Source of the DNA: Tetrapyrgos nigripes
Lineage: Eukaryota > Basidiomycota > Agaricomycetes > Agaricales > Campanellaceae
Assembly: GCA_013368315.1 (NCBI GenBank)
Contig: JAACJM010000004.1
Coordinates: 682,001 to 746,000 of the forward strand
Direction of reading: 5' to 3'
Length of the DNA stretch: 64,000 nucleotides
Shown: in pieces, positions 32,923 to 43,582 of the stretch
How positions within the stretch are numbered: position 1 is the stretch's first letter
How the letters are laid out: each line of letters begins with the position of its first letter
The notes under the pieces: model-generated
The model's database searches: none
What the model was told of the DNA's origin: nothing
Seen by the model: only the letters and a program-made list of their open reading frames with translations
Program-made: the position numbers and the translations under genes

Positions 32923-34888
32923 TCAAAACTTGTTCAGCGGCTCCCTGACCTCAAAGTCCGCTCCTGTCTTCTTCCTCACCTCCTCAACAGTAACTCCCTC
33001 TGAAATATCCGTCATAACCAATCCACTCGTACCATCAGGTTTAGACCTATCCACCGCAAACACCGCCAACTCTGTCACGATTGTACTAACCGACCTCGCT
33101 CCTGTGAGTGGTAAGTCGCATTGGGATTTAATCTTTGGTGAGCCATCCTTGGCACAATGTTCCATGACGACGATGACCTTAGTCTTGTCGGGGTTGGAGA
33201 CGAGGTCCATGGCACCCCCAATACCTTTGACCATCTTTCCAGGAATCATAAAGTTGGCGATATCGCCGACTTGTGAAACTTCCATAGCACCGAGAATGGC
33301 GACATCGATGTGGCCACCACGGATCATGGCGAAAGATTCAGAAGAGTCTGAGGAGAAATTTCAAGGTGAGTAGCAAGCACAACACAAGAAAGACGTACCA
33401 AAGACGGATGCACCAGGGAGGAGAGTGACAGTTTCCTTCCCAGCATTGATCAAGTCGCTAAAGGGAGAGATTCAAGACTGCTGGACATGACAGTGACAGA
33501 TATAATCACTCACGCGTCAAGCTGATCCTTGGTAGGATAAGGTCCCATTCCCAAGATACCGTTCTCGCTTTGCAACCAAACCTTGACACCTTTCTCCAGA
33601 TGTTCCGGAACAAGAGTTGGCATACCAATCCCCAAGTTGACGTAGAAACCATCCTGGATCTCTTTCGCAGCCCGTTTAGCAATCTTATGTCTCTGAGCTT
33701 GTGCAGCAGCTTTTTCTGGAGACAATGTTGATCCTGTCGATTCTTGGCCAGCTTGAGAGAGTGTGACGATTTCGATTTGCTTGGGTTCAGTTGCTTGTAC
33801 GATGCGGTCGACGTAGACGGAAGGAAGGTGAATAGCATTGGGCGATAGAGAACCAACCGGGACGATTTCCTCTGCTTCAATAATGGTGACCTTTGCGTTC
33901 TTAGCCATAGCAGCACTGAAATTGTTGGAAGCGTATCTAGAAACTCGTGTGAGGAGAGTAGAGTAGAAACGACAAGATTGACTACTCACCGGAAAACACA
34001 GTTACCAATGGTATCGACTTTCCATGCGTGGATGAAAGCAAAATCTCCAGCAATCGCGGGTTCCAAGACGTAGCGTTTACCATTAATCTCACGGAATTCC
34101 TTCTTGATACCGGGAATGGCTACACCAGCAGAAATTCCTCCAGGATTGTATCGAATGGGGATGGTACCTTGTTCGACGGCGGTGTTTGCACCAGTGGGAG
34201 TGTAGAAAGCAGGAATACCTGCGGCATGCGCTCGGAGACGTTCTGCGAGAGTACCCTGAGGAACAAGTTCAAGAGAGATTTCACCCTTCAGGTAAAGGGT
34301 TTCGAATTTCTTGTTTCTGTGATCACGAGAAATAAGATAGGTGGAGATGTAGAGCAATTACTACTCACCCTCCTGGATAGGAAGCAATAATCTTGTCGAG
34401 CTGGTCCGTGTTCAGTAGCTTGCCTAAGCGCAAGTTAGTGTCGGATTAGAACCGAGGCGAACAGGTACGCGTACCGAGACCATGATCTCCTGCACCAGCG
34501 TTGTTAGAGACCCCAGTGAGGCTCTTGACTGTGTCCTTCTTCTTTGCGAGAGCACGAAGGAGAGTGTCTGCGTTTCACACTCAGAGCCTGTACAAACTCT
34601 TCAAGTCGCAGATCTTCTTACCCGGAATACCAGCCAGACCGAAACCTAGGTTTTTTTGGATGAATAGGAGATGGTGCAAGATCTTCAACGGAACAAACCT
34701 CCACAAAGCAAGATATCACCCGACTTCATGTCCTTGATTGCCTCGTCTGCAGAGGCCCATATCTTTGACTTCTGAGGAGGAGTGGTAGCGGCTGTAGCAT
34801 ACGCTCTGAACGTAGCTATGGCATGGACGCGCAGGATGTGGTTTGACGCGAGCCTGGCGGTCGCCTGGACAGACAGTCGAGGGATCAT
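32923..34888 (-). CDS. Succinyl-CoA:3-oxoacid CoA-transferase, mitochondrial
   Basis: A class I CoA-transferase that moves CoA between succinyl-CoA and acetoacetate or, in some fungi, acetate. The start at 34888 ([20 protein letters not shown]) gives an Arg/Ser/Ala-rich mitochondrial presequence. The alpha subunit half has [10 protein letters not shown] (the FGLAGIP part in a 24-nt exon, 34622-34645), [21 protein letters not shown] and [12 protein letters not shown]. The beta half has [14 protein letters not shown] and the catalytic glutamate in SENGILG, then [16 protein letters not shown], with the end at 32923. All halves are fused as in eukaryotic SCOT, about 520 residues. Several introns; frame intact. 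Confidence 0.93.
34622..34645 (-). other. 24-nt micro-exon of the CoA-transferase gene
   Basis: Flanked by an AG acceptor at 34646-34647 and a GTAAG donor at 34617-34621. It supplies the conserved FGLAGIP glycine loop; without it the frame and motif are lost. Confidence 0.8.
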
Positions 34889-35366
34889 GGTGGTTGCAAG
34901 ACTCCCCACACTTTGGCCACGCTCAAATACATCGTTTGCTGTACACGGACCCCGCGGAACTAAGATATTCCGTGCCCGTCTCATGCTCGAACCGCACCCG
35001 CACACTGACTTTTTCCGACCATGCTACTTGAGAACGACCTACGAACAGCTGAAACTCTCATTTTACGCCTCTTCGCCCACTGAGCTCAAAGTCGAGCTCG
35101 CAACAATTTCTGCGTCGTGTGAAGGAAGCGACACTTTCGGTGCTACATACATATGCAATCATGAGACCAAGGTCGACATTGACATTTTTCGGGTTATAAC
35201 GGAGAGGCAGAAAGCTTCCCGATGCGAAAAAGTCGACATGACGGTAGAGAGAAGTAGCTTTGTGTATTTACTGTTTAGAGATAGGTTACACTAAGTGAAA
35301 AAATAAGCTGAGAATATGAGTGTCCGTATGTTAGATCGTTATTCAAACCGTGTCCGAGTCTTACGC
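34889..35366. other. Intergenic gap
   Basis: About 480 bp between the CoA-transferase start and the 3' end of PIF1. An open frame overlapping the CoA-transferase 5' end runs to 35294 on the plus strand but is antisense and not protein-like. Confidence 0.4.
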
Positions 35367-37589
35367 TCATCGTTCTTCAGAAGCCTGCTCCAACGTCTTG
35401 CTCCATTGAATAACTTTGGAATGGGCCATGACCTAGACAACACCTGAGTGAGAACATAGCAAACAGACGCGTCTACCCACCTTCTTTGGATTAAATCCAG
35501 TAACCTGCAGTCCTTCGGTAGAAGATGCTCGGGAAAGTGCGACATAGCTCTGGCCTTTGAGAAATAGTCAAACTTGAAGTCATTCAAAGCAGCCAATATA
35601 CGCACCTCGTTCAAACACTTGTCCCAAATCGACCTTGACCCGATGCAACGTCTGTCCCTGGCTCTTGTGTATAGACATTGCCCATGCCAGGATAAGAGGC
35701 CTACGGTCGTTCAATCATCAGCCACCCACTTCACCAATCTAGAAGAATCAAACTCACAACTGCACTCTCCTAGCTAACACCTTCCCCTCTGCATCCTCAA
35801 CTCTGAACTCATCTCTCTTAATTAAAACCGCTTCAGATCCACTCCCACCTTGCTGTAACGGATATTCAAAAAGCACCAACGGATACTTTTCTTCGTATTC
35901 CCCGTTCTTGTTCTTGGTATCCTTCCCCTTTCCCATCGTTGAAGTGGAAGGCTTGACATCCTCGTTCTCCTTCTCATGCTCAGCCTTTACAGTGGAAGAC
36001 GCCTGAAGTTTCGGCGTTTTGCCATCCTCTTCTAACTGCACATACCTCAACAGGGCACCGTTCTTCTTCGTCTCCGTAGGCGACTTCAAACTAATCGTGG
36101 AGGATTTGTGCTTGAGACTAGCACCGGGGCCTCCAGATGTTGAAGGTGGCTTCAACCCGCCCCCATTTACTGGAAGAGGTTTTTTGCCAATTCCACTCGA
36201 TGAAGAAGTCGCCGAAGAGCCGCAAACCAACTGGTCAGGACGATAAAACCCCAACACCTTTCCCACAACTCCATTAACCAAAACCTCGTCTACGTTCTTG
36301 ATCAACATGACTTGAGCGTCAACTTTCAGCTCGACTTTATCCTCCGCTAGGAGATTGTCTAACAACGATAGTTTTGTGCCAGTATCTTTGGCCGTGTACA
36401 ATTTCGACGATCCGGGAAGAGCAGCTAGCCTTCCAGCGTTGGATTTCGCTACCAATGCTCGCAAAGGGAAGAGTTCGGTTGGGAGAATATTACTTTTGGG
36501 TAAGGGACGGGAAAGAGAAGAAAACAATTCGATAGCTTCGGGAGTGGGTTCGCCGATACGGAGAGTGTTGAGAGCGGAGACGAAGGCTTTGAGTAGCAAA
36601 ATTTGAGACTCCCCAATCAGTATGAAAGTAGAACACATACCAGAATCCTTCTGTCTAAACACTTGAGTGAGATTTATCGTACATTCCAGCGTATTCTGCC
36701 ACGCAGCTGATTCAAAAGCGAATATGGGCTCTGAGTTCTTGGTTACAGGGGGAAGTTGGAAGAAGTCTCCGGTTACGACGAGCTGTCTTCTTGTTAGATA
36801 CAGTGCAAGTATTCAGAGACTGCAAATTGACTCACCTGCATTCCACCAAACGGTTTATCCGTCTTCTTCCGCAACTTTGTCGCTATTTCTGCCAGCAGTG
36901 AAAAGAAACGGCCATCTACCATGGACACTGAAGAAAGAGATGTCAGTTCTTCAAAGGAAGGGCGAGGTTGGAAACTACACACCTTCATCGATAATCAAGA
37001 TTTTGGTCTTCTTCCAACGCTGCAACGCCGATTTGCAAGTTCTGATACACTTAATCATAGAGTCTACGTCTGTAACGACAGGCGAGACTGCTCCCCAAGA
37101 ATGAATAGTCATTCCTGTTAACCATATCATCATTGACGGACAGAGATGCGCAACCGTGAGCACACTCACCACCTATGTTGGAGGCAGCCATCCCAGTGCT
37201 TGCGGTAATTGATACAGCGTCTTTATCCTTAACATATTTCTTGCGTAGGCCATTGATAATTGCTCTTAAGAGCAAAGATTTTCCGGTTCCTAAAACATAC
37301 CAAGTCAGTCAGCGCCCTAGGTTTCGGAAGCGAGTCGTCCTGACGTACCTGCTGCACCGGTGAAAAATACGCTCTTCCCTTCCTCCACCACCATCTTCAA
37401 AACTCTAGTTTGTTCTGCATTCAATGCAACATGAGAAGGTTCCGCTGGACCATTAGGGTCGTTACCGAGACTTTGTCGTGGAAGGGGTACTCGCGGCGAG
37501 AAGAAGTTGTCGAGAGTTTGACGAGGTTTCTTCGAAGCGGGTTCGGATGAGGAGGTTTTGGTGGCTTTACGTTTCGTGAGCGTAGACAT
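35367..37589 (-). CDS. PIF1: PIF1-family 5'-3' DNA helicase
   Basis: A superfamily 1B helicase acting in nuclear and mitochondrial DNA maintenance (G-quadruplexes, telomeres, Okazaki fragments). The start at 37589 ([14 protein letters not shown]) is followed by a PIP-like motif QTLDNFFSP near residue 25. Motifs: Walker [16 protein letters not shown] split by an intron, [13 protein letters not shown], Walker [21 protein letters not shown] near 36760, VFRQKD near 36650, [10 protein letters not shown] near 36300, and near the C terminus [12 protein letters not shown] and [11 protein letters not shown]. The end is [10 protein letters not shown] at 35367. Between the VMLIKN block and the KSQGQ motif is a ~150-residue Ser/Lys/Glu-rich insertion (about 35850-36240). 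Confidence 0.93.
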
Positions 37590-37958
37590 AATTACTTGAA
37601 GATAACGCGTATGTACAGTTAAAGAGAGTGTAGAGAGACGTGGTGGTGCATTCAATAACGACGCAATCTCGCTATTGAAACCGCTTAGGTCGAACAATAA
37701 CTAGCACGTGATCGTGTTGCCCTTCTCCCTCGGCCCGCGGCCGTACGCGTCTCAGCTTCGTGCTTCCATCCACCTATCGTGATCAGCCATCGATCCATTC
37801 AAGAGATAGCTAGGTTACGCATGCGTCTCCTTGGCTTCATTCACAATCCGATCATTGAACACACGCCGAACCTACCTCCACTGTCAGAGAAAGTTTACTG
37901 TGCTAACTCTTGGGACATCTGGAATAGAACCTCGCCTCAAAACTGAAGCGCTTTTTTT
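37590..37958. other. PIF1 upstream region
   Basis: About 370 bp. The in-frame sequence before the PIF1 ATG is likely 5' UTR. No TATA box was noted. Confidence 0.35.
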
Positions 37959-38171
37959 TCATCTAGTAAAGAATCTTACCATCCTTCTTACTCCTCCTTG
38001 GCCATAAAAGGTGTAAATCAGTCTGTCTGCTGTCTCTCTCTGTCCAGAAGTCATCAAGGCAACTAAACCAAAGCAAGCCCTGCGACGATCAGGGTTGGCT
38101 GCCTGGTTCTGTTCCAGACGCCAGATTCCAACCTCATTCCTCAAGTTCTCGGAAGTTCTCTTTGCCGGCAT
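37959..38171 (-). CDS. Hypothetical exon or gene remnant
   Basis: A 70-codon frame on the minus strand (MPAKRTSENLRNEVGIWRLE to the stop) has balanced protein-like composition. It is preceded by an intron-like 3' end (CTAAC branch, GTAG acceptor just upstream of 38171) and contains a GTAAGA donor near its own end (~37980). A second minus frame lies upstream (38190-38531). It may be part of a multi-exon gene or a decayed one at the edge of the repeat island. No family recognised. Confidence 0.25.
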   Translation of the reverse strand: MPAKRTSENLRNEVGIWRLEQNQAANPDRRRACFGLVALMTSGQRETADRLIYTFYGQGGVRRMVRFFTR

Positions 38172-38679
38172 CTACTTTACGTTTGTTAGTCACCGGTGTA
38201 CGCCTTTCCAGGCCCTTCTTCGGATTCCCTCGATCACAAAGATCTTCTCGGGTTCATCCTTCGCCAGGCGGCATGTCAGAAAACACAAGTATCCGCCAGG
38301 TTCCCGGATACTGGTCCCAAACTCTGTCTGAGAGCCTTGCGACTCACGATTTGCACGTAAATAGCATGGCTTCACTTCGTTGTTCTCTAGATCAAGATCT
38401 CCAGTTAATGCTTCATGATTGGAAGCTGGAGGTACTACTGCCCGCGGCGGTCTCAAGCTATGTAGCAATAAGATACCAATGTACATCAATGTCAAGTTCC
38501 CCGTCGGGAACTTACTAGTGTGAATACACATTTCCTACATACCCCAGAATTTTGCAAAATCACTTGTTTGAGGTGAGTTTAATTGAACCCGATTGGGCTG
38601 CGGTACCGATAGCCGCGTCCAGCACAGTCCAGATCTATTGTCGAGGACAATCCAAGTTGCAACGAAGCTGAGGCCCTCC

Positions 38680-38704
38680 CCAATCCCTACTAAACCTGGA
38701 TCCG
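38680..38704 (+). repeat. 25-bp inverted repeat, left copy
   Basis: Starts CCAATCCCTACTAAACCTGG and ends ATCCG. Its exact reverse complement is at 41257-41281. GAGGCC also precedes it on the outer side, as at the right copy. Confidence 0.8.
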
Positions 38705-38874
38705 AATCCCGACAAATTTTGAAAATTTTTGGCAAACTCCCGGAACCCGGCCCTATGAAAAGTCCCGACAAAATGGACCAGATGGCGGAGCAGCCGGTAC
38801 CCTAGTCCCGACAAAGTGGGCGTCCAGGGGTGTCGAGGTGCAGGTTACTAGAGGTTACTGTAGTCCTATGTACT

Positions 38875-38945
38875 GTCGTGATGGCTGAGTGGTATGGTGT
38901 ACCAGACCAAGAACTAGCCGCAAGTTCAAACCTGGCTTCGAACTT
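38875..38945 (+). repeat. tRNA-like sequence, possible SINE head
   Basis: An A-box-like TGGCTGAGTGG (38882-38892) and a B-box-like AGTTCAAACCT (38923-38933) are spaced 41 bp apart. The intervening CCAGACCAAG resembles a leucine tRNA (CAA) anticodon arm. The cloverleaf does not close: acceptor and anticodon stems mismatch. It is therefore more likely a tRNA-derived SINE or pseudogene than a working tRNA. Confidence 0.4.
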
Positions 38946-39424
38946 GCTTTATTTTAGCTTGCTATCACTAGCTGTATCTGCACTACATACACGGCTGCAC
39001 CTTGAAATCACAATTTGTTAACAGTTCTGCGAGCTTAGATCTGTGACAGTGATATTTTTAACAAATTGTGAAAGCGCTGCGACAAACTTTCGAAAGCCCT
39101 CGGCTGTTGACGTTGTCAGGGTTCGTGCTGGTTCGTGAGAGCGGACTGCGGCTACCGTCGTCCAAATTAGGCCTCTGGTCCGAGGCCGCCAATCTGCCGA
39201 ATGCTGCATGTGAGTTTGTTGAGTCAGAGTTGAACTTGGCGTTTTTTTTTTTCATCTTTCCTTCCACCCTTCACGCTGGCAGGGCGTTCTTGCGCCTACA
39301 AGATTCCATGGTTCCATGCTATCTCTTTTCTGCTCATCAAATGGATCACCGTGGACCTCCAGCCCATCCTCCTCAAGAACGGCTTCTGCAAAAGGACAGC
39401 GCAGCTGAGCCGAAGCCTGTGTTA

Positions 39425-39570
39425 GATCAAGCATGCTCTCAAGGCCTCAAGACCCGCAAGTTTCCGTCGAGTTTAATGACCATAGGTCTCTGTCTGTGCC
39501 TATCAGATCAAGCAAGTCCCCAAGGCCTCAAGACCCAGTCTGACTCGCAAGTTCTCGTCAAGTGTAATCT
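39425..39570 (+). repeat. Diverged 81-bp tandem duplication
   Basis: GATCAAGC...CAAGGCCTCAAGACCC occurs at 39425 and again at 39506. Each is followed by a related CGCAAGTTT(C)CGTC(A/G)AGT block. Confidence 0.65.
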
Positions 39571-40305
39571 TCACGCTCTTTCGTGTTTCGCCGGGCCCTC
39601 AAGCTGTCCTTCAAGAGTTGCGCAAGTGCCTTGACTCCAACTTACAGGTATGACAGGTTCTTGAGTCGAGTATAGTCTATAGATGGTTCCGGGTTATCTG
39701 TCTACGTACATATACACTCGTAGGTGTATTAGTTGCAGTCAATATACTCTTTGTTTATTTGCTTTCTACTGGATATTTGGTAACAGAAGAGGAATGGGAG
39801 GAAAGGAAGGGTGCAAGGCTGCTACGCCCTATGCGGCGGCTATGTCCAGCTATCACAAATTGTTACAGCTATTTCACTAAAAGTACGGAATGATCGTTTT
39901 TTTTTTTTTCGAGGCCGATCAGCTGGGCCTCGATCGGCTGTAGCGGCTTCGACGGTGCATTCAAAAATCTTAGGATGACGCAGACGACGTCAAGAGCCTT
40001 ACTAGAGCCCGATCCAGCCGCGACCATTGAGCCGGACCCGTGTCGGGACCACCCGACGGAGTGAGCTCCACTAGAGTTGGTTGGCTCCACATCGTTTAGG
40101 GCAGCGATCGGAGTAGCCCAACACTGCTCAGGGGCTTTATATGTATCTGGCCGGTCCTCTGAAAGCCGAAAGGCACTGAGGTGATCGAGAAAAAAAAATT
40201 TTGGACTTTCCGCACAGATAGTGAAATAGCTGTAATAGTAACTATGACAAATCTACGACAGTTGATGGATCGAAGGCAATCCCAAAACTCTAATATTGCG
40301 GCAGC

Positions 40306-41016
40306 ACTGTCACAAATTTCTAATTGGTGGATCACACGCCGAAAAGGGACAAATTTCCGCTCGACGGATATGTGACCGGATATGTGCACGAAAATGAGAT
40401 GTATCTGGAAGCTAGATAGATGTCCAAATAGATTCTGTGTCAGTAAGCTGGGTATACGAACGAAAAGTTAATATATCCGGACGCCTTTCTGTGCATTTGA
40501 TGGGTGAGCAGACGCATTGCCTATCAAATCTACTGCAAGAAGTACAAAAGACCTCAAATCAAGGCTCCGGACATGGTTGCAGATGTGCGTCCAGAAAGAC
40601 AATAAGTCCGGCTTCCTGATATGGGTACCAATAGTTCATATGTCCGTTGAACGGATATGCCAGAATTCACATATCCGCTCAACCGACATATGAACTATTG
40701 GCACCCATATCTGGAAGCCGGATTTATTATCTTTTCGGATGCATATCCGTAACTATGTCCGGATTCTCGATTCTCGGTCTTTTTGTACTTCTTTTAATAG
40801 CTTTGATACATAATATGTCTACACACCAATCAAATATAGTAAAAGATATCCCTATATAGCAACTTTCTGTTCAAATATCTAGCTTACGGATACTTCATCT
40901 TTTTGTACTTATATCTAATTTCCAAATATATCTCATTTTCGTACACATATCCAGTCACATATCCGTCGAGCGGAAATTTGTCCCTTTTCGGTGTGTCAAT
41001 TAGCAAATTGCGACAG
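40306..41016. mobile_element. Foldback palindrome, MITE-like
   Basis: A ~710-bp imperfect inverted repeat centred at about 40661. The outer arm segments share CGAAAAGGGACAAATTTCCG (40341-40360 on the plus strand, and minus strand near 40980). They also share CTCGACGGATATGTGAC and ACGAAAATGAGAT. The inner arms share ATAGTTCATATGTC and a GGCTTCC(A/T)GATATGGGT block. The arms are mostly but not perfectly matched, so it has been in place for some time. No transposase ORF. Target-site duplications were not identified. Confidence 0.7.
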
Positions 41017-41256
41017 TTTTGTCCTACCGTGTAGATTTCGTGACCTGTAATTTGTAAAGCGCAGTATCTAAATATATACTCACTGTCAGTAGCTTAAAGA
41101 ACAGTTGTGTCTATTAAGCAGCGCAGACAATAGGAAACTCGAAAAAACCCTCCTATGGCTCCAGGAGGGCCTCTAGGACCCGGATCCCGGTCCCGACAAA
41201 ATCACGAAAATTTGACATTTTCTGTCCCTACAAAACCGCCGATTTTGACTGGCTGC

Positions 41257-41281
41257 CGGATCCAGGTTTAGTAGGGATTGG
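41257..41281 (-). repeat. 25-bp inverted repeat, right copy
   Basis: Exact reverse complement of 38680-38704. It abuts a run of about 14 G residues (41281-41294). Confidence 0.8.
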
Positions 41282-41400
41282 GGGGGGGGGGGGCCTCGAA
41301 GCTGGCCTTGAATCGAAGGTCGTTCACCACGTGATTGATACGCGTCGCGACGCGCCAAAAGGTCTGACGTTGTTTTGTTGTTTGTACCTAGACTATAACC

Positions 41401-42475
41401 ATGACCACCAAAGTCCACCGCACCTACGGTTCTTCCAACAGAAACAAGTCTAATTTCACTCCTTCCTCGCCTACTTCTAATTTATCATCTTCCCCGCCTC
41501 CCCAAGAAACAAGGAAGAGGTCATTTGAAGAGACCTTTTCTCGCTCAAACAAACCTCCTTTTGCGAAACGACCGAAGCTTTCTTCATCAAAGCCAAATGA
41601 GGCACAGAAACAGAAAACGTTTACACAGCTCCATTTCTGTATCGACCAGACCGTCATCAAAACTTGCTCGCTGTGTGGGTTGTCGTACACGAAAGGAGCA
41701 GAGGACGATGTCGCTCTTCACAGGGCACACTGCATGAAGGTACAGAAAGGGATGGAATGGAGTAGGGAAGAGGAGAAGGAATCCATAAAGGCTGGGTCCA
41801 GGAGATTGTCTCTGATGCGAAGCTGAAGGGTGGAAAGAAAGGCAGGATTATATGTATCAATGCCAATGTCAAGGGCAAGATAGGCTCCAAGGTATGGAAA
41901 TGCTACTCGCTGGAATGAAGACGCTCATCCAGTGACATTCTGCAGCTTACGACGCTATTGGAGACCATAAATCTCGCTCTGTCTGCTTCTGCATTGTCAC
42001 CAGCTACACTCAAGAGTTCGAAAGCATATATATTCCTCCTACCCTCGACGATCCCTACCAGAGAAAAGATCGTGGGGTGTGTCATTGCACAGTCTATAGA
42101 GACTGCCATGGCAATACTATCTTCTCGGTCCAGCGCAGAATCTGGGGCAGCTCTACATCATCAACGGCTGCGAAAACAACTCTGCATGTTGATGAAAGTA
42201 CCAGCGTCTCTTGTGACCCCACTCCCTTACCGACACCACTTGGTATTCCTCGCATATTTGTGTCATCCATGCACCGCCGACAGGGCGTGGCCAGTGCGCT
42301 GTTATCTGCTGCGGCCTCGACCTTTATGCACGGTTGTACTCTGGATCCAAGGCAAGGTCAGGTCGCCTTTTCGCAGACGACAGGTGACGGCGTGAACTTG
42401 ATGCGGAATTGGGGATGTATACGGATGTATGACGAGGACGCAGCAGAGATCGAAGTTGAGAAGAACGGTAGCTAG
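41401..42475 (+). CDS. ECO1: ECO1/ESCO-type cohesin acetyltransferase (frame interrupted as given)
   Basis: A nuclear acetyltransferase that acetylates the cohesin subunit Smc3 to establish sister-chromatid cohesion. Near residue 85 is a C2H2-type zinc finger, CSLCGLSYTKGAEDDVALHRAHC. It is followed by the family block GMEWSREEEKE, then KKGRIICINANVKGKIGSK. A 54-nt intron (41892-41945, phase 0) leads to the C-terminal acetyltransferase with REKIVGCVIAQ, LPTPLGIPRIFVS, MHRRQGVASALL and VAFSQTTGDGVNLMRNW. These blocks lie in three frames: a change near 41770-41790 and another near 42135-42165, each equivalent to one missing base. No good introns fit. Either consensus errors or a broken gene. 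Stop at 42473-42475. Confidence 0.8.
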
Positions 42476-42922
42476 TGAAGTGTTATTAAACATGCACCAT
42501 TGCTTTCTTTTAGATGTGCAGTCCATCGCTATATGTCATATAGTACAAAGAAAATACTACCACAACAAGAGTCTACCATACATAAATATCAAATTACAAC
42601 AGACTTAACGGGACTCACAAGACCATTTTCCAAGATTAATAGAGTAGGTAAGTCCTCGTCCATGCCCAACCTCCTGACAGAAAGCCCGTAACGGTGAGTC
42701 ACTGGCTCTAGAGCAATAAACTGCATAGCACCATCAACCGTGCGGGCGGCGAGCGATCAAGCGGAAGATCGACAAGGGTGGGATGGCAAGGGAGGTATGT
42801 CCCTCTGCATTGAGCTGAGCAGAGTTGCAGCAACTATGGCTTCAAAAGTTGCCTAGTATGAAGGCTGACTGAGTAGTCTTGCTTGCGGCAAGAGCTTTTG
42901 ACAAGATGCGGGCGCAAACTCA
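42476..42922. other. Convergent gap
   Basis: About 450 bp of 3' flanks of ECO1 (+) and the tail-anchored protein gene (-). No gene seen. Confidence 0.4.
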
Positions 42923-43582
42923 TCAGGTGTCCTCCCAGTCATCAATCATCCTCGCAGACACCATCGGCCGACCCGCGCAAATCAAGAAACACGCCAATAC
43001 AAAACAAAGGATGATAATCAGAAGGAAATCCTTCGCTGCAAGGAAACAAAACACCCCAATCAGTCAGAGAATCAAGGACAGAAGGCTTCACTGACTGAAT
43101 TCTTCCTCTTGGTAGACTTCGTGGGGTTTCGCTCGCCTGCAGCAATGGGAATTGCATGAATGGGAACGAGAACGATGGCGGCGGTGGTGGCGATGAGAGG
43201 GTGTTGACAGGACTGTGTCTACGTCTACCTCGCTTTGGAAAGTGACACGTTGAGGTAGAGGTGATGGATGGTCTATGTGGCTAAGAGGTTCCACCTCAAT
43301 TGGAGAAGTAGTACGTTGAGGTTGGGGATTATTTGAATGATGAAGGGGTTGCCATTCTGGCTGTCCAACACGGTGGTGCACCTCCAAAACGTCTATCAGG
43401 GTACGTGTCTCGGCCTGTGCATTACAGCGAAGAAGGGAAGGTGTAGACCCTGATACATGCGTCAATTCTGTAGATGATTGAGGTTTATCAGTCGACTGAC
43501 TCCACCCCGATGACGTCGTAGAGGTGGCTCCTGAAGAGGAAGGAGCGGGTATAACAGGGGAACCTAGAGTCGGTGAGGTCAT
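42923..43582 (-). CDS. Hypothetical tail-anchored membrane protein, His/Arg- and Ser/Thr-rich
   Basis: No family recognised. Two exons: 43582 down to about 43092 and a second from about 43035 to 42923, joined by a GTCAGT-TGCAG intron. The first exon encodes a disordered Ser/Thr/Pro/Gln-rich stretch (start MTSPTLGSPVIPAPSSS), then a His/Arg cluster SHRHHRRHRSRSHSCNSHCC and an acidic YQEEEF. The second exon supplies a strong hydrophobic helix, DFLLIIILCFVLACFLICAG, and a short tail ending DDWEDT. A single C-terminal helix with a long cytosolic N terminus suggests tail anchoring. An upstream in-frame ATG exists at 43654. Confidence 0.55.

Larger units (their letters stand above)
38540..41300. 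repeat. Repeat island (transposon-like debris)
   Basis: 2.8 kb without coding capacity between PIF1 and ECO1. It contains a 25-bp perfect inverted repeat at its ends, four or more copies of CCCGACAAA, a tRNA-like sequence, an 81-bp tandem duplication, T and G homopolymers, and a 0.7 kb foldback palindrome. The composition differs from the flanking genes. Most likely one or several nested non-autonomous mobile elements. Confidence 0.6.

Noticed and set aside
38875..38945. A functional leucine tRNA gene.
   Set aside because: Box-like motifs are present but the acceptor, anticodon and T stems do not pair; kept only as a tRNA-derived repeat.
42092..42150. A 59-nt intron that would explain the second ECO1 frame change.
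   Set aside because: The donor (GTCTAT) is poor and removal would delete the conserved IETAM region after VIAQ.
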